Assembly: GCA_020636075.1 (NCBI GenBank)
Contig: JACJYO010000003.1
Location: 868,001 to 932,000 of the forward strand
Reading direction: 5' to 3'
DNA: 64,000 nucleotides
Origin: Lewinellaceae bacterium
GTDB lineage: Bacteria; Bacteroidota; Bacteroidia; Chitinophagales; Saprospiraceae
The position numbers and the translations under genes are program-made. Below, in pieces: positions 8,671 through 18,191 of the stretch. A model generated the notes under the pieces. It was not told the origin of the DNA. It ran no database searches and saw only the letters and a list, made by a program, of their open reading frames with translations. Each line of letters starts with the position of its first letter. Position 1 is the first letter of the stretch.

Positions 8671-11550
8671 CTAAAAATTAAACGACAACCGGCCAAAAAT
8701 AAACCGGCCCTGGAAGCCAAACTGCTGGGAGCGGCGGCTGTACAGAAACTGGCCGGTACCCTGGTTGGCCGGGATGTTTTCATCCGGGTAAATATCGAGC
8801 AGGTTGTTGGCGCCGACAGTAAGCCGCATATTGTTCAGCAATTGATACCCCACACTCAGGTCGGTAACAACCTTGCCGGCAAACACCTGTTGGTTGGCCG
8901 CTGTATTCGTCGCCTCCGTTACTTCACCGAAATATACGTTTTGCAGGAAGGCATTAAACTTGCCCAAAGTCAGGTTGAACGACAGGTTCAACTTCGTTCG
9001 GGGTACGGCTTTTTCCAGGAAAATACGGCTGGTTTCGTCAAAATAGACGTCTTCCAGGCCTTCCAGTTCGCGGGAGGTTTGCACATCACCGATCTGCTCT
9101 GTTTTGGAAAATGTAGCGGCAAGGCTGGTATTCAAACTGTTGGCATTATTTATCCGCCAGCTGTGGGTGACTACAACATCCAAACCCCTGGTGCGGGTAT
9201 CGATCGCATTGGCGAAGAACGTAGCGCTTTCCGAATTGGCAGCGGCAAACAGCGTGGCCAGTTCAGCCTGCTGTTCGGGCGTTTTGCCGTCGCTGGGGTC
9301 AAAAGTGCCGGTAAGGACCACCCGGTCATCGATATCTACCTGGAAGGCGTCGACCGAAAGGGTCAGGTTGGCATCCGGGATGCGCCCGGTGATACCACCG
9401 GTGAAGCTGACTGAAGTTTCCTCCTTCAATTTCGGAATACCCAGAATTCGGGCGATCCGGGAGTTGTTGCTAAAGGTGCCCACCTCATACGGGATGCCGT
9501 CGATGAAAAGGGTCGACGTTGAATTGAAATAGATCTGGTGCAGCGAGGGCGCGCGAAAACCTGTGCTGGCAGCAGCGCGGATCGACCAGTTGTCGGTAAT
9601 TTTATAACGACCGGTGGCTTTGTAATTGAAGGTCGAACCAAAGTCGCTGTAGTTTTCAAAACGCAGGGCGCCGCTCAGCAGGAAGGCCTCGGTAATATCT
9701 ACTTCGGCATCGGCATACGCGGCAACGCTGTTGCGGAACTCACTCAGCTCATTCGAGGGCCGGAAACCCGGGAAAACCTGGGCGCCACCCGGGCGCACGC
9801 GTCCGAAAAAGTCGCGGACCAAATTGGCATCCGGGGTAGTTGGGCCGACCACTGCGCCGTTCACATCATAACTGGCCCAGGAGTTTTCGTTGCCTGCCAT
9901 GATCTCATATTTTTCCACACGGACTTCAGCGCCCATAGCCAGGTTCAGACCCTGGAGCACATTGTCGTAGAAGCGGCGCAGGTCGAAGTTGGTAGTGTTT
10001 TGTGTAAAAGCAAAGCCACCGGCGTCAAACTCAAACGGCGTGGCATTTTGCAAAGTGGCATTGTTCGAATTTTGCACGTTATAGCGGAAACTGTTGGTGC
10101 CAAACGTGTTGCTGAAATCGGCCTCCCACTCCTTCAACTGGCCGCGAATCCCGGTTGCGATCGATTTGTCCAGAATGTCGGTGTGGATTTCCGGCAAAAA
10201 ACCGTTTGGATACGCCGGCGAATAGGTGCGGTTTTGGTGTGGCAAACGGTAGAAACCGGTAGCCAGACCGTCGCGGCTGCTCAGCCCACCAAAGGCGTAA
10301 AACTCGGCATTGTCGCCGATGGGCATGCTCATGTTGGCAAAAAAGCGGCCACCCCGAACCTGGGATTGCCCGACCCGCATGTTGAAGTCGGTACGCTGCA
10401 GGCCGCGGGCTGCCATTTCGGCTTCGCTGACATCGGCCAGCAAGGGGCCAGAGGCACTCATCAGGGTGGTGTTGTCGGCATTTTGTATGGCAGTAATTTG
10501 ATCGGACGTCAGGTAGTTCAACTGCAAGGCATACGACCGGTAATCGTCTACGTCCATTCGGCTGGGATCAAAACCATCTGCCGCATACAGCCGCTCGGCG
10601 CCGTTAAAAACGCCAAAGATCTGCCCGGTGAGCTCTTTCATCCGGCTCGTCCAGCCACGGCTTTCAAAGTTGCCGGTAAAATTGATGTAGCCACCTTCAC
10701 GTCCCAGCGGCAGGCCGTAGTTGAGGCTCAGGTCGTATTGTTCGCCATCTAGCCCGCCGGTGAAAAAGTTGGAACCTTCCGAGGCATAGGCGCCGGTTGT
10801 GAAATTGGCGCTAAGTTGGTTTACATCTTCCCGCATAACCAGGTTGATCACACCGGCAATGGCATCAGAACCGTATTGTGCGGCGGCACCGTCGCGCAGC
10901 ACCTCGATGCGCTGGATCGCAGCGGCGGGCAGTGCATTCATGTCGGTGCCCACATTGCCACGGCCAAAGGTGCCGTTAATATTCACCAGGGAGGAAGTGT
11001 GGCGGCGTTTTCCATTGATCAGCACCAGCACCTGGTCGGGGCCCAGGCCGCGGAGTGCTGCCGGGTCGAGGTGGTCGGTACCATCGGAAATAGTCTGGGT
11101 ATTGGAGCTGAAGGAGGGGGCCACGTAGTTCAACATTTGGTTGATATTGGTCTGCGGAGAGCTAAGACTCAGCGTTTTGATATCGAGTACATCAACCGGT
11201 ACGGAACTTTCCAGTTTGGTGCGCCCGGCGCCGCGCGAACCGACAACCACTACTTCGCCCAGGAGTTCCAGGTCTGATTCCAATACAATTTGGAGATCAG
11301 CACCGGTAATCGCTACCTCCTGCGGCTTGTAGCCAAGGTAGGAAACCAGGATTGTTTTGGTTCCTGCAGGCACCCGGATCGAGAACTTTCCGTTCACATC
11401 GGTTGCGGCGCCGATAGTTGAGCCTTTGGCTTTTACGGTAACCCCGATTTGAGGTTCTCCATTGGCGGTCACAGTACCCGTTACGGTAGTCTGTGCTGTC
11501 AAAAACATTGTGCAAAACAATAGTCCTGACAGGAGTAACAGTTGCTTCAT
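8671..11550 (-). CDS. TonB-dependent outer-membrane receptor without SusD partner
   Basis: 959 residues. Signal peptide (1-19), then a carboxypeptidase-like regulatory domain of about 90 residues (VTGTVTANGEPQIGVTVKAKG...), then a plug domain (about 110-240, with LRGLGPDQVLVLINGKRR and IERIEVLRDGAAAQYGSDAIAGVIN-type text) and a 22-strand barrel ending in an aromatic residue (RLSFNF). The plug style resembles siderophore/vitamin-type receptors more than SusC. No SusD lipoprotein lies beside it. It is convergent to the alginate operon, so a role in alginate uptake is possible only by proximity. Substrate unknown. Confidence 0.9.
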   Translation of the reverse strand: MKQLLLLSGLLFCTMFLTAQTTVTGTVTANGEPQIGVTVKAKGSTIGAATDVNGKFSIRVPAGTKTILVSYLGYKPQEVAITGADLQIVLESDLELLGEVVVVGSRGAGRTKLESSVPVDVLDIKTLSLSSPQTNINQMLNYVAPSFSSNTQTISDGTDHLDPAALRGLGPDQVLVLINGKRRHTSSLVNINGTFGRGNVGTDMNALPAAAIQRIEVLRDGAAAQYGSDAIAGVINLVMREDVNQLSANFTTGAYASEGSNFFTGGLDGEQYDLSLNYGLPLGREGGYINFTGNFESRGWTSRMKELTGQIFGVFNGAERLYAADGFDPSRMDVDDYRSYALQLNYLTSDQITAIQNADNTTLMSASGPLLADVSEAEMAARGLQRTDFNMRVGQSQVRGGRFFANMSMPIGDNAEFYAFGGLSSRDGLATGFYRLPHQNRTYSPAYPNGFLPEIHTDILDKSIATGIRGQLKEWEADFSNTFGTNSFRYNVQNSNNATLQNATPFEFDAGGFAFTQNTTNFDLRRFYDNVLQGLNLAMGAEVRVEKYEIMAGNENSWASYDVNGAVVGPTTPDANLVRDFFGRVRPGGAQVFPGFRPSNELSEFRNSVAAYADAEVDITEAFLLSGALRFENYSDFGSTFNYKATGRYKITDNWSIRAAASTGFRAPSLHQIYFNSTSTLFIDGIPYEVGTFSNNSRIARILGIPKLKEETSVSFTGGITGRIPDANLTLSVDAFQVDIDDRVVLTGTFDPSDGKTPEQQAELATLFAAANSESATFFANAIDTRTRGLDVVVTHSWRINNANSLNTSLAATFSKTEQIGDVQTSRELEGLEDVYFDETSRIFLEKAVPRTKLNLSFNLTLGKFNAFLQNVYFGEVTEATNTAANQQVFAGKVVTDLSVGYQLLNNMRLTVGANNLLDIYPDENIPANQGTGQFLYSRRSQQFGFQGRFIFGRLSFNF

Positions 11551-11720
11551 TTTGAATTGAATTTAGTGAATAATTAGAGCAGGGATTAAAGGAGAATTGT
11601 TCAAGATAGCGCATTTTTCCCGGTACTTAACAACGTAATAGCGTTTTTCACAAGAGTGCAATGTGGTGCAAGCGAAGATCGGACCCGGCCGTTACTGCTC
11701 TAACGTCACATTTTTCCGCT

Positions 11721-11792
11721 TCAAATTCAACTACAGCGCCCCGGGATGTTCCCTCCTGAAGGAACATCCCGGGGCGCTGTAGTTGAATTTGA
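11721..11792. repeat. 32-bp perfect inverted repeat (possible bidirectional terminator)
   Basis: Arms 11721-11752 and 11761-11792 are exact reverse complements with an 8-base loop. It lies in the 336-bp gap between the receptor start and the stop of the next minus-strand gene. The left flank on the minus strand continues AGCGG, without a T-run. The remaining bases of the gap hold the receptor leader, where a TATCTTGA box on the minus strand (one change from TAnnTTTG) sits about 60 bp before the start. Confidence 0.85.
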
Positions 11793-11886
11793 AAATTGGG
11801 CTTTTGAAAAGAAAAATTGGAAAAATATGTAGCCTATTAATGCCAGAAGTTGCTGGTGGGGCAGCCTGAATTTTGAACAAAAATCC

Positions 11887-13185
11887 TTACCGGAGCATCC
11901 GTCGCAGTACTAAACCCATGCCCGCCGACCAACGTTTCTCCGTAAACAAATTACGGTCGCCGGTACTGCTGGTCAATTCACTGCGGCCCATCAGCGCAAG
12001 CCCGGCTGCCCACCTGGAATTGCGGTACATCCAGGCAATGCTGCCGGTGGCTGACAGGGTGCCGCTGTTGCGGTAGGGCAGGTCGTCCAGCGCAAAGGTT
12101 TGGTCTCCGATTGTTGCCGAGCCGGAATGACGGGACACCAGGCCAATTGCCAGGCCCGCCGCTGCTTCCAGCTGCCAACGCGATCCGACCGGAAAAGCCA
12201 GGCCTGCCACCACGGGTACCTCAATGTGCCGGTAACGGTTGTAGCGTGTTGCTTTTGTAGTGCTCAACACCTTGACCTCGCCCGGGCCGAATACGTTTTC
12301 GATAGAGCCATCCGGGTAAATAATGCGTTCCAGCAATAGATTGGAGTCGGGGCGGGTGCTTTCCGTCGTTTGTACGCTACGGCGCACATCGGTCCACTGG
12401 GCGTATTGAATACCGGTTTGAATAAATAAATGCCGGTTCAATTGCCGGCGTACATCCAGCCCACCCTGAAACATATCCAGGGTTTTCTCCTCCTGGTTTC
12501 GTACGGCCACATAATCGGGCATACCCGAGCGCCGCACCTGGTTTGTCCCAAAAATAACCTGTGCGCCCACCGACCATTTGGGGGCTTTACGACGCTTGTA
12601 TCGTTCGGCCGGAGGGATTTGTGCAACGGGTTTTAACGAAAATTCCGGCTTGGCTACCGATTTGGGTTTAGCGACCGGTTGGGGTTTGACGATCGCGAGG
12701 GGGTGGGTGTCCGCTTTGTGTTGGGCGACCGCAAGGGTCGCCCCTACGGTAGATCGCACGGTGGTGGCATCCGAAGCATTGGGAATATGCGACGTTTCGG
12801 GTTTTTCCGTTGCCGGTTGAATATCGTTGGCAGGTGATGGGGTTTCAATTACATGCGATGCCCCGTAGGGGCGACCCTTGCGGTCGCCCGCAAAAACATG
12901 GTCGTCCGCAGACCCATGGTCGCCCTTTGAAACCCGGTCGTCTGATATAATCTGGTCACCCGTTGTTATCTGTTTCGCTACAGGTTGAGCGGACCACCAC
13001 CAGGTTGCGCCACCACCGAGCAGTAGGGCGAAACCCGCTGCCCAAAACCACCATACGAGCCCGCGGCGCTTGGGTTGTTTACGCCGGCGCAATTCCAGGT
13101 CCGTCCAGGCAGCTTCCACATCGAAATCGGCTGCCGAGTCGGGGAGTTTATTTTTCAAAGCCTTGTCAAACGAGTCCTTGTTCAT
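11887..13185 (-). CDS. Single-pass membrane protein with beta-barrel-like C-terminal domain (anti-sigma position)
   Basis: 432 residues. A short cytoplasmic segment (1-42) with a DFDVEAAWTDLELRRR stretch is followed by one membrane helix (about 43-64), a low-complexity periplasmic linker rich in Asp, Pro and Lys (about 65-195), and a C-terminal region (about 200-432) of alternating hydrophobic strands resembling small outer-membrane barrels. Its start overlaps the sigma factor gene by 20 bp, the standard place for an anti-sigma factor. The domain order is odd because an inner-membrane helix and a barrel occur in one chain. The linker contains two palindromic repeat sequences translated as DRKGRPYGASH and GATLAVAQHK. 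Function unproven; anti-sigma role inferred from position. Confidence 0.7.
   Translation of the reverse strand: MNKDSFDKALKNKLPDSAADFDVEAAWTDLELRRRKQPKRRGLVWWFWAAGFALLLGGGATWWWSAQPVAKQITTGDQIISDDRVSKGDHGSADDHVFAGDRKGRPYGASHVIETPSPANDIQPATEKPETSHIPNASDATTVRSTVGATLAVAQHKADTHPLAIVKPQPVAKPKSVAKPEFSLKPVAQIPPAERYKRRKAPKWSVGAQVIFGTNQVRRSGMPDYVAVRNQEEKTLDMFQGGLDVRRQLNRHLFIQTGIQYAQWTDVRRSVQTTESTRPDSNLLLERIIYPDGSIENVFGPGEVKVLSTTKATRYNRYRHIEVPVVAGLAFPVGSRWQLEAAAGLAIGLVSRHSGSATIGDQTFALDDLPYRNSGTLSATGSIAWMYRNSRWAAGLALMGRSELTSSTGDRNLFTEKRWSAGMGLVLRRMLR
12723..12889. repeat. Inverted pair of 27-bp repeats inside a coding region (family E)
   Basis: 12723-12749 (GGGCGACCGCAAGGGTCGCC then CCTACGG) reappears as its exact reverse complement at 12863-12889. 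Each copy is itself a short palindrome around GGCGACC...GGTCGCC. Both lie in frame within the linker of the membrane protein and are translated, in different frames relative to the repeat, on the minus strand. Confidence 0.85.
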
Positions 13186-13729
13186 ATTGCCGGAGTAAGG
13201 GTTTGAGTTTTTGTTTTAGTAGCTGCTTGGCGCGGGTCAGTTGGGAGCGGGAAGCACTTTCGGTAATTTGGAGCGCGGCGGCAATTTCGCGGTGCGACCA
13301 GTTTTCAAAAACAAACAGGTTAAGCACTTGCCGGTAACCTTCAGGCAGTTGCCGGATGGCTTCCAGGAGTTGGGTTTCTTTCAGTAGTTCGAGGTCGGCA
13401 TCGCTGAAATCTGTTTCGGGGAGTTCTGACGGTAATTCCTGCCAGGGTTCGTGTCGCCGGTTTTTGCGCATGATCTGCAACATCGTGTTGACACTCAGGC
13501 GGTACAGCCAGCCTTCAAAGGCCCCTTTTTGGGGGTCGAACAGCACTATTTTTTCAAAGACCAACACGAAAGCCTCCTGCAAAAAATCGAGGGCTTGGGG
13601 CTCGTCGGTCGCATACCGGCGGGCGATGGCCAGCACCTTCGGGGCAAAGTAGCTGAACAGCGCTTTTTCCGAAGCCGGACGGCCCTTTCGGCAGCCTTCG
13701 ATAATTTGCAGGAGTTGGGTTTCGTGCAT
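13166..13729 (-). CDS. ECF-type RNA polymerase sigma factor
   Basis: 187 residues with region 2 (about 25-90: ALDFLQEAFVLVFEKI and GWLYRLSVNTMLQ) and region 4 (about 130-180: LPEGYRQVLNLFVFENWSHREIAAALQITESASRSQLTRAK). It lies 9 nt after the lipoprotein gene and overlaps the membrane protein gene, so the three form one minus-strand operon. In Bacteroidota such trios often sense envelope state; the signal here is not known. Confidence 0.9.
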   Translation of the reverse strand: MHETQLLQIIEGCRKGRPASEKALFSYFAPKVLAIARRYATDEPQALDFLQEAFVLVFEKIVLFDPQKGAFEGWLYRLSVNTMLQIMRKNRRHEPWQELPSELPETDFSDADLELLKETQLLEAIRQLPEGYRQVLNLFVFENWSHREIAAALQITESASRSQLTRAKQLLKQKLKPLLRQYEQGLV

Positions 13730-13738
13730 GTTGATTAC

Positions 13739-15514
13739 CTACTGAATGATGGCGGTAAGGGTTATGGTGCAATTCTGGTAGATGTTGTTGCCCGGCGTTT
13801 CAGCAATGAGCACATTGTTCAGTTTGAAAATGACCAATTCGCCCGGTTGTGTTCCTACTTGGATGGCGTCTACATTGTTGGTACCACTTTGAATCTGTAT
13901 GTCATAATAAACGGGCTGACCAAAAAGAGTACGCTGGACGCTGACACCCCAAAGTGGATCGGCAGGATTCTGGTTCCAGTCGAGAAAGGCAAATTCATAG
14001 TTCACCTTGTTCCCGTTACCCTGATTGTCAACGGCTCTTATCCACAAAACATCCGAGCCGGCCGGAGTTGGCCCGACCTCAGCTGTGGCATTGTTGATAA
14101 ATTTTTGTGTGCCGTTCCCGAAATCAATCAACACTCCGGTATTCAGCTGGACATCACAGGCAACAACATTGCCAAAATTAACCTGCTGGCTAACAGGTAG
14201 CATCAGTGTCTGGCTGGTTTTAAGCGAGTCGAGGTCATAGCCGACCAGTGTAACGTCGGTGCCACCGCAGTTGGCTATTGCGCCGCTAAAACTACCGTCG
14301 GCCGGATCAATCAGGATGGGGAAATTTCCCGCGGCCTGGTTATTTGTCCAGGCAAACACATGCCCATTTGTCACCGGTTCCTGGGCGCAGTTGAGCAGGG
14401 TGCCGCTCACTTCTACCCAATCGGTGGTCCAGTCCAGGGAAAAAATCCCCAGATCGGTATCGGTACTGAACGGGCCGATTGTTTGGGTAAATACGACATT
14501 GCCGCATTCATTGATGACTTCAAGCACCAGCGTTTCGTTGGCGGGCACTTTGCCTTCGAAATAGCCGCTTGCGGAAGGTATTCCGCTTCTGCTGGCGCCA
14601 TTGGGTCGTGTGATCCGTACTTCTACAGCCGGGTGTGCGCTGCCGATACGGAGTATCCCTGAAATTTGCACAACCGGGAAACCCGCGTCACAATTCCACC
14701 AGCTGAAGTGGCTGACGTAGCCTTTGTATTCTGAGCCATTGAGCACTGCACTGCCTTCTTCTTTCCAGATGCCGGTGGCTTCATCAATGTACCAGAGTGG
14801 AATTTCAGCCGGTGCATTGGACAGCCGGTCGGCGGGCACCGGAACGGTGATCTTGGCAGGCTCTCTGAGTTGCAACCTGGCGCCGGCGGGCGTTTCCAGC
14901 AGGGCATGGATCATGCCGAAACTGTGCAACACCTGGGCTTCGCCGGTAGCAGCCTGGCCTAGAAAAGAAGCAGGGATCATTTGATTGGTTTCCGGTTTGG
15001 AGGGGTCGAGGTAGGTCGCGTATACCAGCACCGGCCCGTTGTAAGGCTGTCCGGCAGCATCTACAAAACCATCACTCGGGAAGGATATCGTGCCACCGCC
15101 CGGCACATCAACCTGGGCGCCGGTACCGCTGTTCAGTTGTCCGGCCAGGGTTTTGGTGCGCAGCGTGACTTTCACACGGCCTACATCACCTGCTTTGGTA
15201 GAAAAACTGGATAAGGAAGGGAAAAAACCGGCTTTTTCAACTTGCACAAACGGCTGGATTTCATTGGCCAGTCCGTTGAGTTCAAAGTAGCCATTTGCAT
15301 CAGTCTGGATTTGGTTGGTGCCCATGCGGACTGTTGCTGCTTCAAGGGGAACCCCGGATTCATCGACGACAAAACCGATGACACCGGTTTGGATTTTAAC
15401 GGTCGGAATGGGCGGGATGATGACGTCGGTTTGGTCGGTACTGTCTTTGCGGCATCCGGCTAAAGCAGCAACGGCAATACCCAGCAGAAACAGGTGTTTT
15501 ATAGAAAATTTCAT
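13739..15514 (-). CDS. Large lipoprotein with carboxypeptidase-like domain
   Basis: 591 residues from the ATG at 15514. A lipoprotein signal (MKFSIKHLFLLGIAVAALAG then Cys) is followed by an Ig-like carboxypeptidase regulatory domain at about 40-120 (GVIGFVVDESGVPLEAATVRMG), a region with VDVPGGGTISFPSDGF typical of ZU5/GAIN-like surface proteins, and further Ig-like repeats. An upstream start at 15562 would add 16 residues before the signal and is less likely. First gene of the sigma-factor operon. No enzymatic motif seen; function unknown, probably cell-surface. Confidence 0.75.
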   Translation of the reverse strand: MKFSIKHLFLLGIAVAALAGCRKDSTDQTDVIIPPIPTVKIQTGVIGFVVDESGVPLEAATVRMGTNQIQTDANGYFELNGLANEIQPFVQVEKAGFFPSLSSFSTKAGDVGRVKVTLRTKTLAGQLNSGTGAQVDVPGGGTISFPSDGFVDAAGQPYNGPVLVYATYLDPSKPETNQMIPASFLGQAATGEAQVLHSFGMIHALLETPAGARLQLREPAKITVPVPADRLSNAPAEIPLWYIDEATGIWKEEGSAVLNGSEYKGYVSHFSWWNCDAGFPVVQISGILRIGSAHPAVEVRITRPNGASRSGIPSASGYFEGKVPANETLVLEVINECGNVVFTQTIGPFSTDTDLGIFSLDWTTDWVEVSGTLLNCAQEPVTNGHVFAWTNNQAAGNFPILIDPADGSFSGAIANCGGTDVTLVGYDLDSLKTSQTLMLPVSQQVNFGNVVACDVQLNTGVLIDFGNGTQKFINNATAEVGPTPAGSDVLWIRAVDNQGNGNKVNYEFAFLDWNQNPADPLWGVSVQRTLFGQPVYYDIQIQSGTNNVDAIQVGTQPGELVIFKLNNVLIAETPGNNIYQNCTITLTAIIQ

Positions 15515-15687
15515 GTTTTTCTGTCGTGTTAAAAATGGTAAAACGAAAGGTTTTGTGCGCACAGGTTACTGGTACTATGCATCCTTTCGGAAAACGCTGC
15601 GCAAGGTGAGTGAAAAAATTTGTGTTGAGCATCACCCAAAATTGTGACGCAAATGCGAACAAGGTTTATTGTTTGTGTTTAAATCGC

Positions 15688-15769
15688 ACTACTGGACATT
15701 TTTATGTCGCACAGATTTCACGCAGAATTTTCCGTGTAAAATCTGTTCGACATAAAAATGTCCAGTAGT
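15688..15769. repeat. 31-bp inverted repeat between divergent operons
   Basis: Arms 15688-15718 and 15739-15769 match with one difference and enclose a 20-base loop. It lies in the 400-bp region between the lipoprotein gene (minus) and the sugar permease (plus). Apart from this and presumed promoters nothing else is evident in the gap. Confidence 0.8.
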
Positions 15770-15914
15770 ATGGTTTAAATCGCATATAGATTTTTGGTTT
15801 TTCAATAGTTTAATGCTCTCATGTTTTTTCAAAACCAGCCGATTGATTTTTGAAACTAACTTTAGGCCAACGGATTGGGGGCAAAAAATTCAAATCATAC
15901 GCAAAACGAAAAAC

Positions 15915-17276
15915 ATGAATCACCGTAAAATCTTCTATTGGTCCATCACCGTTGCCCTGGCGGGCTTTCTGTTTGGTTTTGATACCGTTGTCATTTCCGG
16001 CGCCGACCAATCGCTTCAGGATTTATGGCAAAACGGGGAATTGTTTCACGGTTTCGTGGTGATGGCCTCTGCGCTGTGGGGGACCGTGCTGGGCGCTTTT
16101 TTCGGCGGTATCCCGACCGACCGCCTGGGACGCAAAAAGACGCTGTTTTGGATCGGGGTGTTCTATTTTGTTTCGGCAGTCGGTTCTGCATTGGCCGGTA
16201 CGCCCTGGGTGTTTGCTTTTTTTCGCTTTCTGGGCGGCTTGGGCGTCGGTGCGTCCACGGTAGCTGCGCCGGCTTATATTTCTGAAATTGCACCGGCTAA
16301 CAATCGGGGCAAACTGGTGGCTTTGTACCAGTTCAACATCGTTTTTGGTATTCTCATCGCTTTTTTGTCGAATTATTTGCTGAGTGGCATTGGCGAAAAC
16401 GCCTGGCGCTGGATGATTGGTGTGGAAGGCATTCCGGCATTTATTTACACGCTAATGGTGCTGACGGTACCGCGCAGTCCACGCTGGCTATTGGTAAAAA
16501 AACACGACCGGGAGGCTGCCGCCAAAACCCTGCGCCTGATTGATCCCGGAATGGATGTGGACGCTGAAATGCAGCGCATTCTTGCCGATCATGCGGAGAC
16601 CGATAAATCCGAAACGATTTTCAGCAACCGCTACCGCTTCCCTCTGGTGCTGGCTTTCCTGATCGCTTTTTTCAACCAGTTTTCGGGAATTAACGCCTTC
16701 CTGTACTACGCTCCCCGAATATTTGAAATAGCCGGTCTGGAAAAAAGCGCCGCCCTGCTGAGCAGTGTGGGTATTGGCTTGACCAATCTTGTCTTCACCC
16801 TGATCGGGCTGGCTATGATCGATCGTTTCGGGCGACGCCAACTTATGTACATCGGCTCGGTTGGCTATATCATCTCCCTTTCGCTGGTGGCAATTGCTTT
16901 CGCTATGGGAATCAAGGGTATGGCTGTACCGATCTTCCTTTTTCTTTTCATCGCTGCCCATGCGATAGGCCAGGGCGCCGTCATTTGGGTGTTCATTTCT
17001 GAAATATTCCCAACGCATTTGCGGGCACATGGGCAGGCATTCGGCAGCTCGGTGCATTGGGTGCTGGCGGCAGCCATCCCCTCCCTGGTGCCGGTGTTGT
17101 TCAGCTCGATCGGGGCCGCGCCGGTATTTGCATTTTTTGCTTTTATGATGCTGTTACAGCTGCTGTTCGTTTGGCGGATGATGCCGGAAACAAAGGGCGT
17201 TTCGCTGGAAGACCTGGAAAAACAACTGATGATGTCAAACCCGGCAAACCTGGATCCACCTTTTCTCAAAAAATAA
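15915..17276 (+). CDS. Sugar porter (MFS, SP family), probable fructose permease
   Basis: 453 residues from the ATG at 15915, 12 membrane helices. Sugar-porter signatures are present: GFLFGFDTVVISG in helix 1, GGIPTDRLGRKKT after helix 2, RFLGGLGVGAS in helix 4, PRSPRWLLVK before the central loop, and PETKGVSLEDLE at the C-terminus. It starts an operon with fructokinase (6-nt gap) and GH32, so fructose is the likely cargo. An earlier in-frame start at 15813 would add 34 non-membrane residues and is unlikely. Confidence 0.88.
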   Translation: MNHRKIFYWSITVALAGFLFGFDTVVISGADQSLQDLWQNGELFHGFVVMASALWGTVLGAFFGGIPTDRLGRKKTLFWIGVFYFVSAVGSALAGTPWVFAFFRFLGGLGVGASTVAAPAYISEIAPANNRGKLVALYQFNIVFGILIAFLSNYLLSGIGENAWRWMIGVEGIPAFIYTLMVLTVPRSPRWLLVKKHDREAAAKTLRLIDPGMDVDAEMQRILADHAETDKSETIFSNRYRFPLVLAFLIAFFNQFSGINAFLYYAPRIFEIAGLEKSAALLSSVGIGLTNLVFTLIGLAMIDRFGRRQLMYIGSVGYIISLSLVAIAFAMGIKGMAVPIFLFLFIAAHAIGQGAVIWVFISEIFPTHLRAHGQAFGSSVHWVLAAAIPSLVPVLFSSIGAAPVFAFFAFMMLLQLLFVWRMMPETKGVSLEDLEKQLMMSNPANLDPPFLKK

Positions 17277-17282
17277 TAGCGT

Positions 17283-18173
17283 ATGTCTGCACCGACGATC
17301 ATTTGCTTTGGAGAAGTACTTTGGGACCTTTTGCCAACCAGGCGAATAGCCGGTGGTGCTCCCATGAATGTCGCCTTTCACGCGAACCAACTGGGTTTGC
17401 GGGCCCACATGATCAGCAAAGTTGGTGATGATGAATTGGGGCAGGAACTCAAGCGATTTCTGACTGGCAAGGGCGTTTCAACAGACATGATCCAAACCGA
17501 TGAGACGTTCCCGACCGGCATTGTCAAGGTGACCCTGGAAAATAACAGTTCGCCCAGTTATGAAATTGTCAGCCCGGTTGCCTGGGACTTTATCGAGATC
17601 AGGGAATCGGTCAAAAAAGCTGTGGGCGAAGCCGATGCGCTGGTTTTTGGCAGTTTGGCTGCCCGGACGGAGCGCACTAAAAAAACGCTGTTTGAATACT
17701 TGGAGGCGGCATCGCGCCGGGTATTTGACGTTAATCTGCGCGCGCCTTTTTTTTCGCAAAGCCTGATCGAAACACTGCTGGCTAAAGCCGATATCGTCAA
17801 GATGAACGACGAAGAACTTGCCCGCATCGCCGCCTGGCAAGGTGTGGCGGGTGCTGAAAAAAGTCAGCTGGAGTTTGTTAAAAACAAATTCGGGCTCGAA
17901 CTCATCATCCTGACTAAAGGTAAAGATGGCGCCATGTGTCTGAACGATTCAGGCTTGTACAGCCATCCGGGCTTTCGCATAACCGTGCAAGACACCATCG
18001 GCAGTGGCGATGCCTTTTTGGCTGCTTTTCTGAGCCGCTATTTGAACGGGGCCGCACCGCCGGAATGCCTGACTTTTGCCGGAGCCGTTGGCGCCCTGGT
18101 CGCCACCCGGGAAGGCGGCACACCGGAAATCAGTGCATCGGAAATCCGGGCACTGATGGATCAAAACCTGTAA
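17283..18173 (+). CDS. PfkB-family fructokinase
   Basis: 296-residue ribokinase-fold sugar kinase. N-terminal GGAPMNVAFHANQLG and the C-terminal signature DTIGSGDAF with catalytic Asp243 and the GSGD anion hole are clear. Placement between a sugar porter and a fructan hydrolase (18-nt gap to the latter) supports phosphorylation of fructose to fructose-6-phosphate. A KDG kinase role for the alginate pathway is conceivable because the family is shared, but the fructan context is more direct. Confidence 0.87.
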   Translation: MSAPTIICFGEVLWDLLPTRRIAGGAPMNVAFHANQLGLRAHMISKVGDDELGQELKRFLTGKGVSTDMIQTDETFPTGIVKVTLENNSSPSYEIVSPVAWDFIEIRESVKKAVGEADALVFGSLAARTERTKKTLFEYLEAASRRVFDVNLRAPFFSQSLIETLLAKADIVKMNDEELARIAAWQGVAGAEKSQLEFVKNKFGLELIILTKGKDGAMCLNDSGLYSHPGFRITVQDTIGSGDAFLAAFLSRYLNGAAPPECLTFAGAVGALVATREGGTPEISASEIRALMDQNL

Positions 18174-18191
18174 TCTGAACTTGAAATTGCC

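Noticed and set aside
9538..10752. 404-codon open frame on the plus strand
   Set aside because: Antisense to the TonB receptor gene, which has clear plug and barrel features.
17283..18173. KDG kinase for the alginate pathway
   Set aside because: The gene is cotranscribed with a sugar porter and a GH32 fructanase, so fructokinase fits better; family resemblance alone cannot separate the two.
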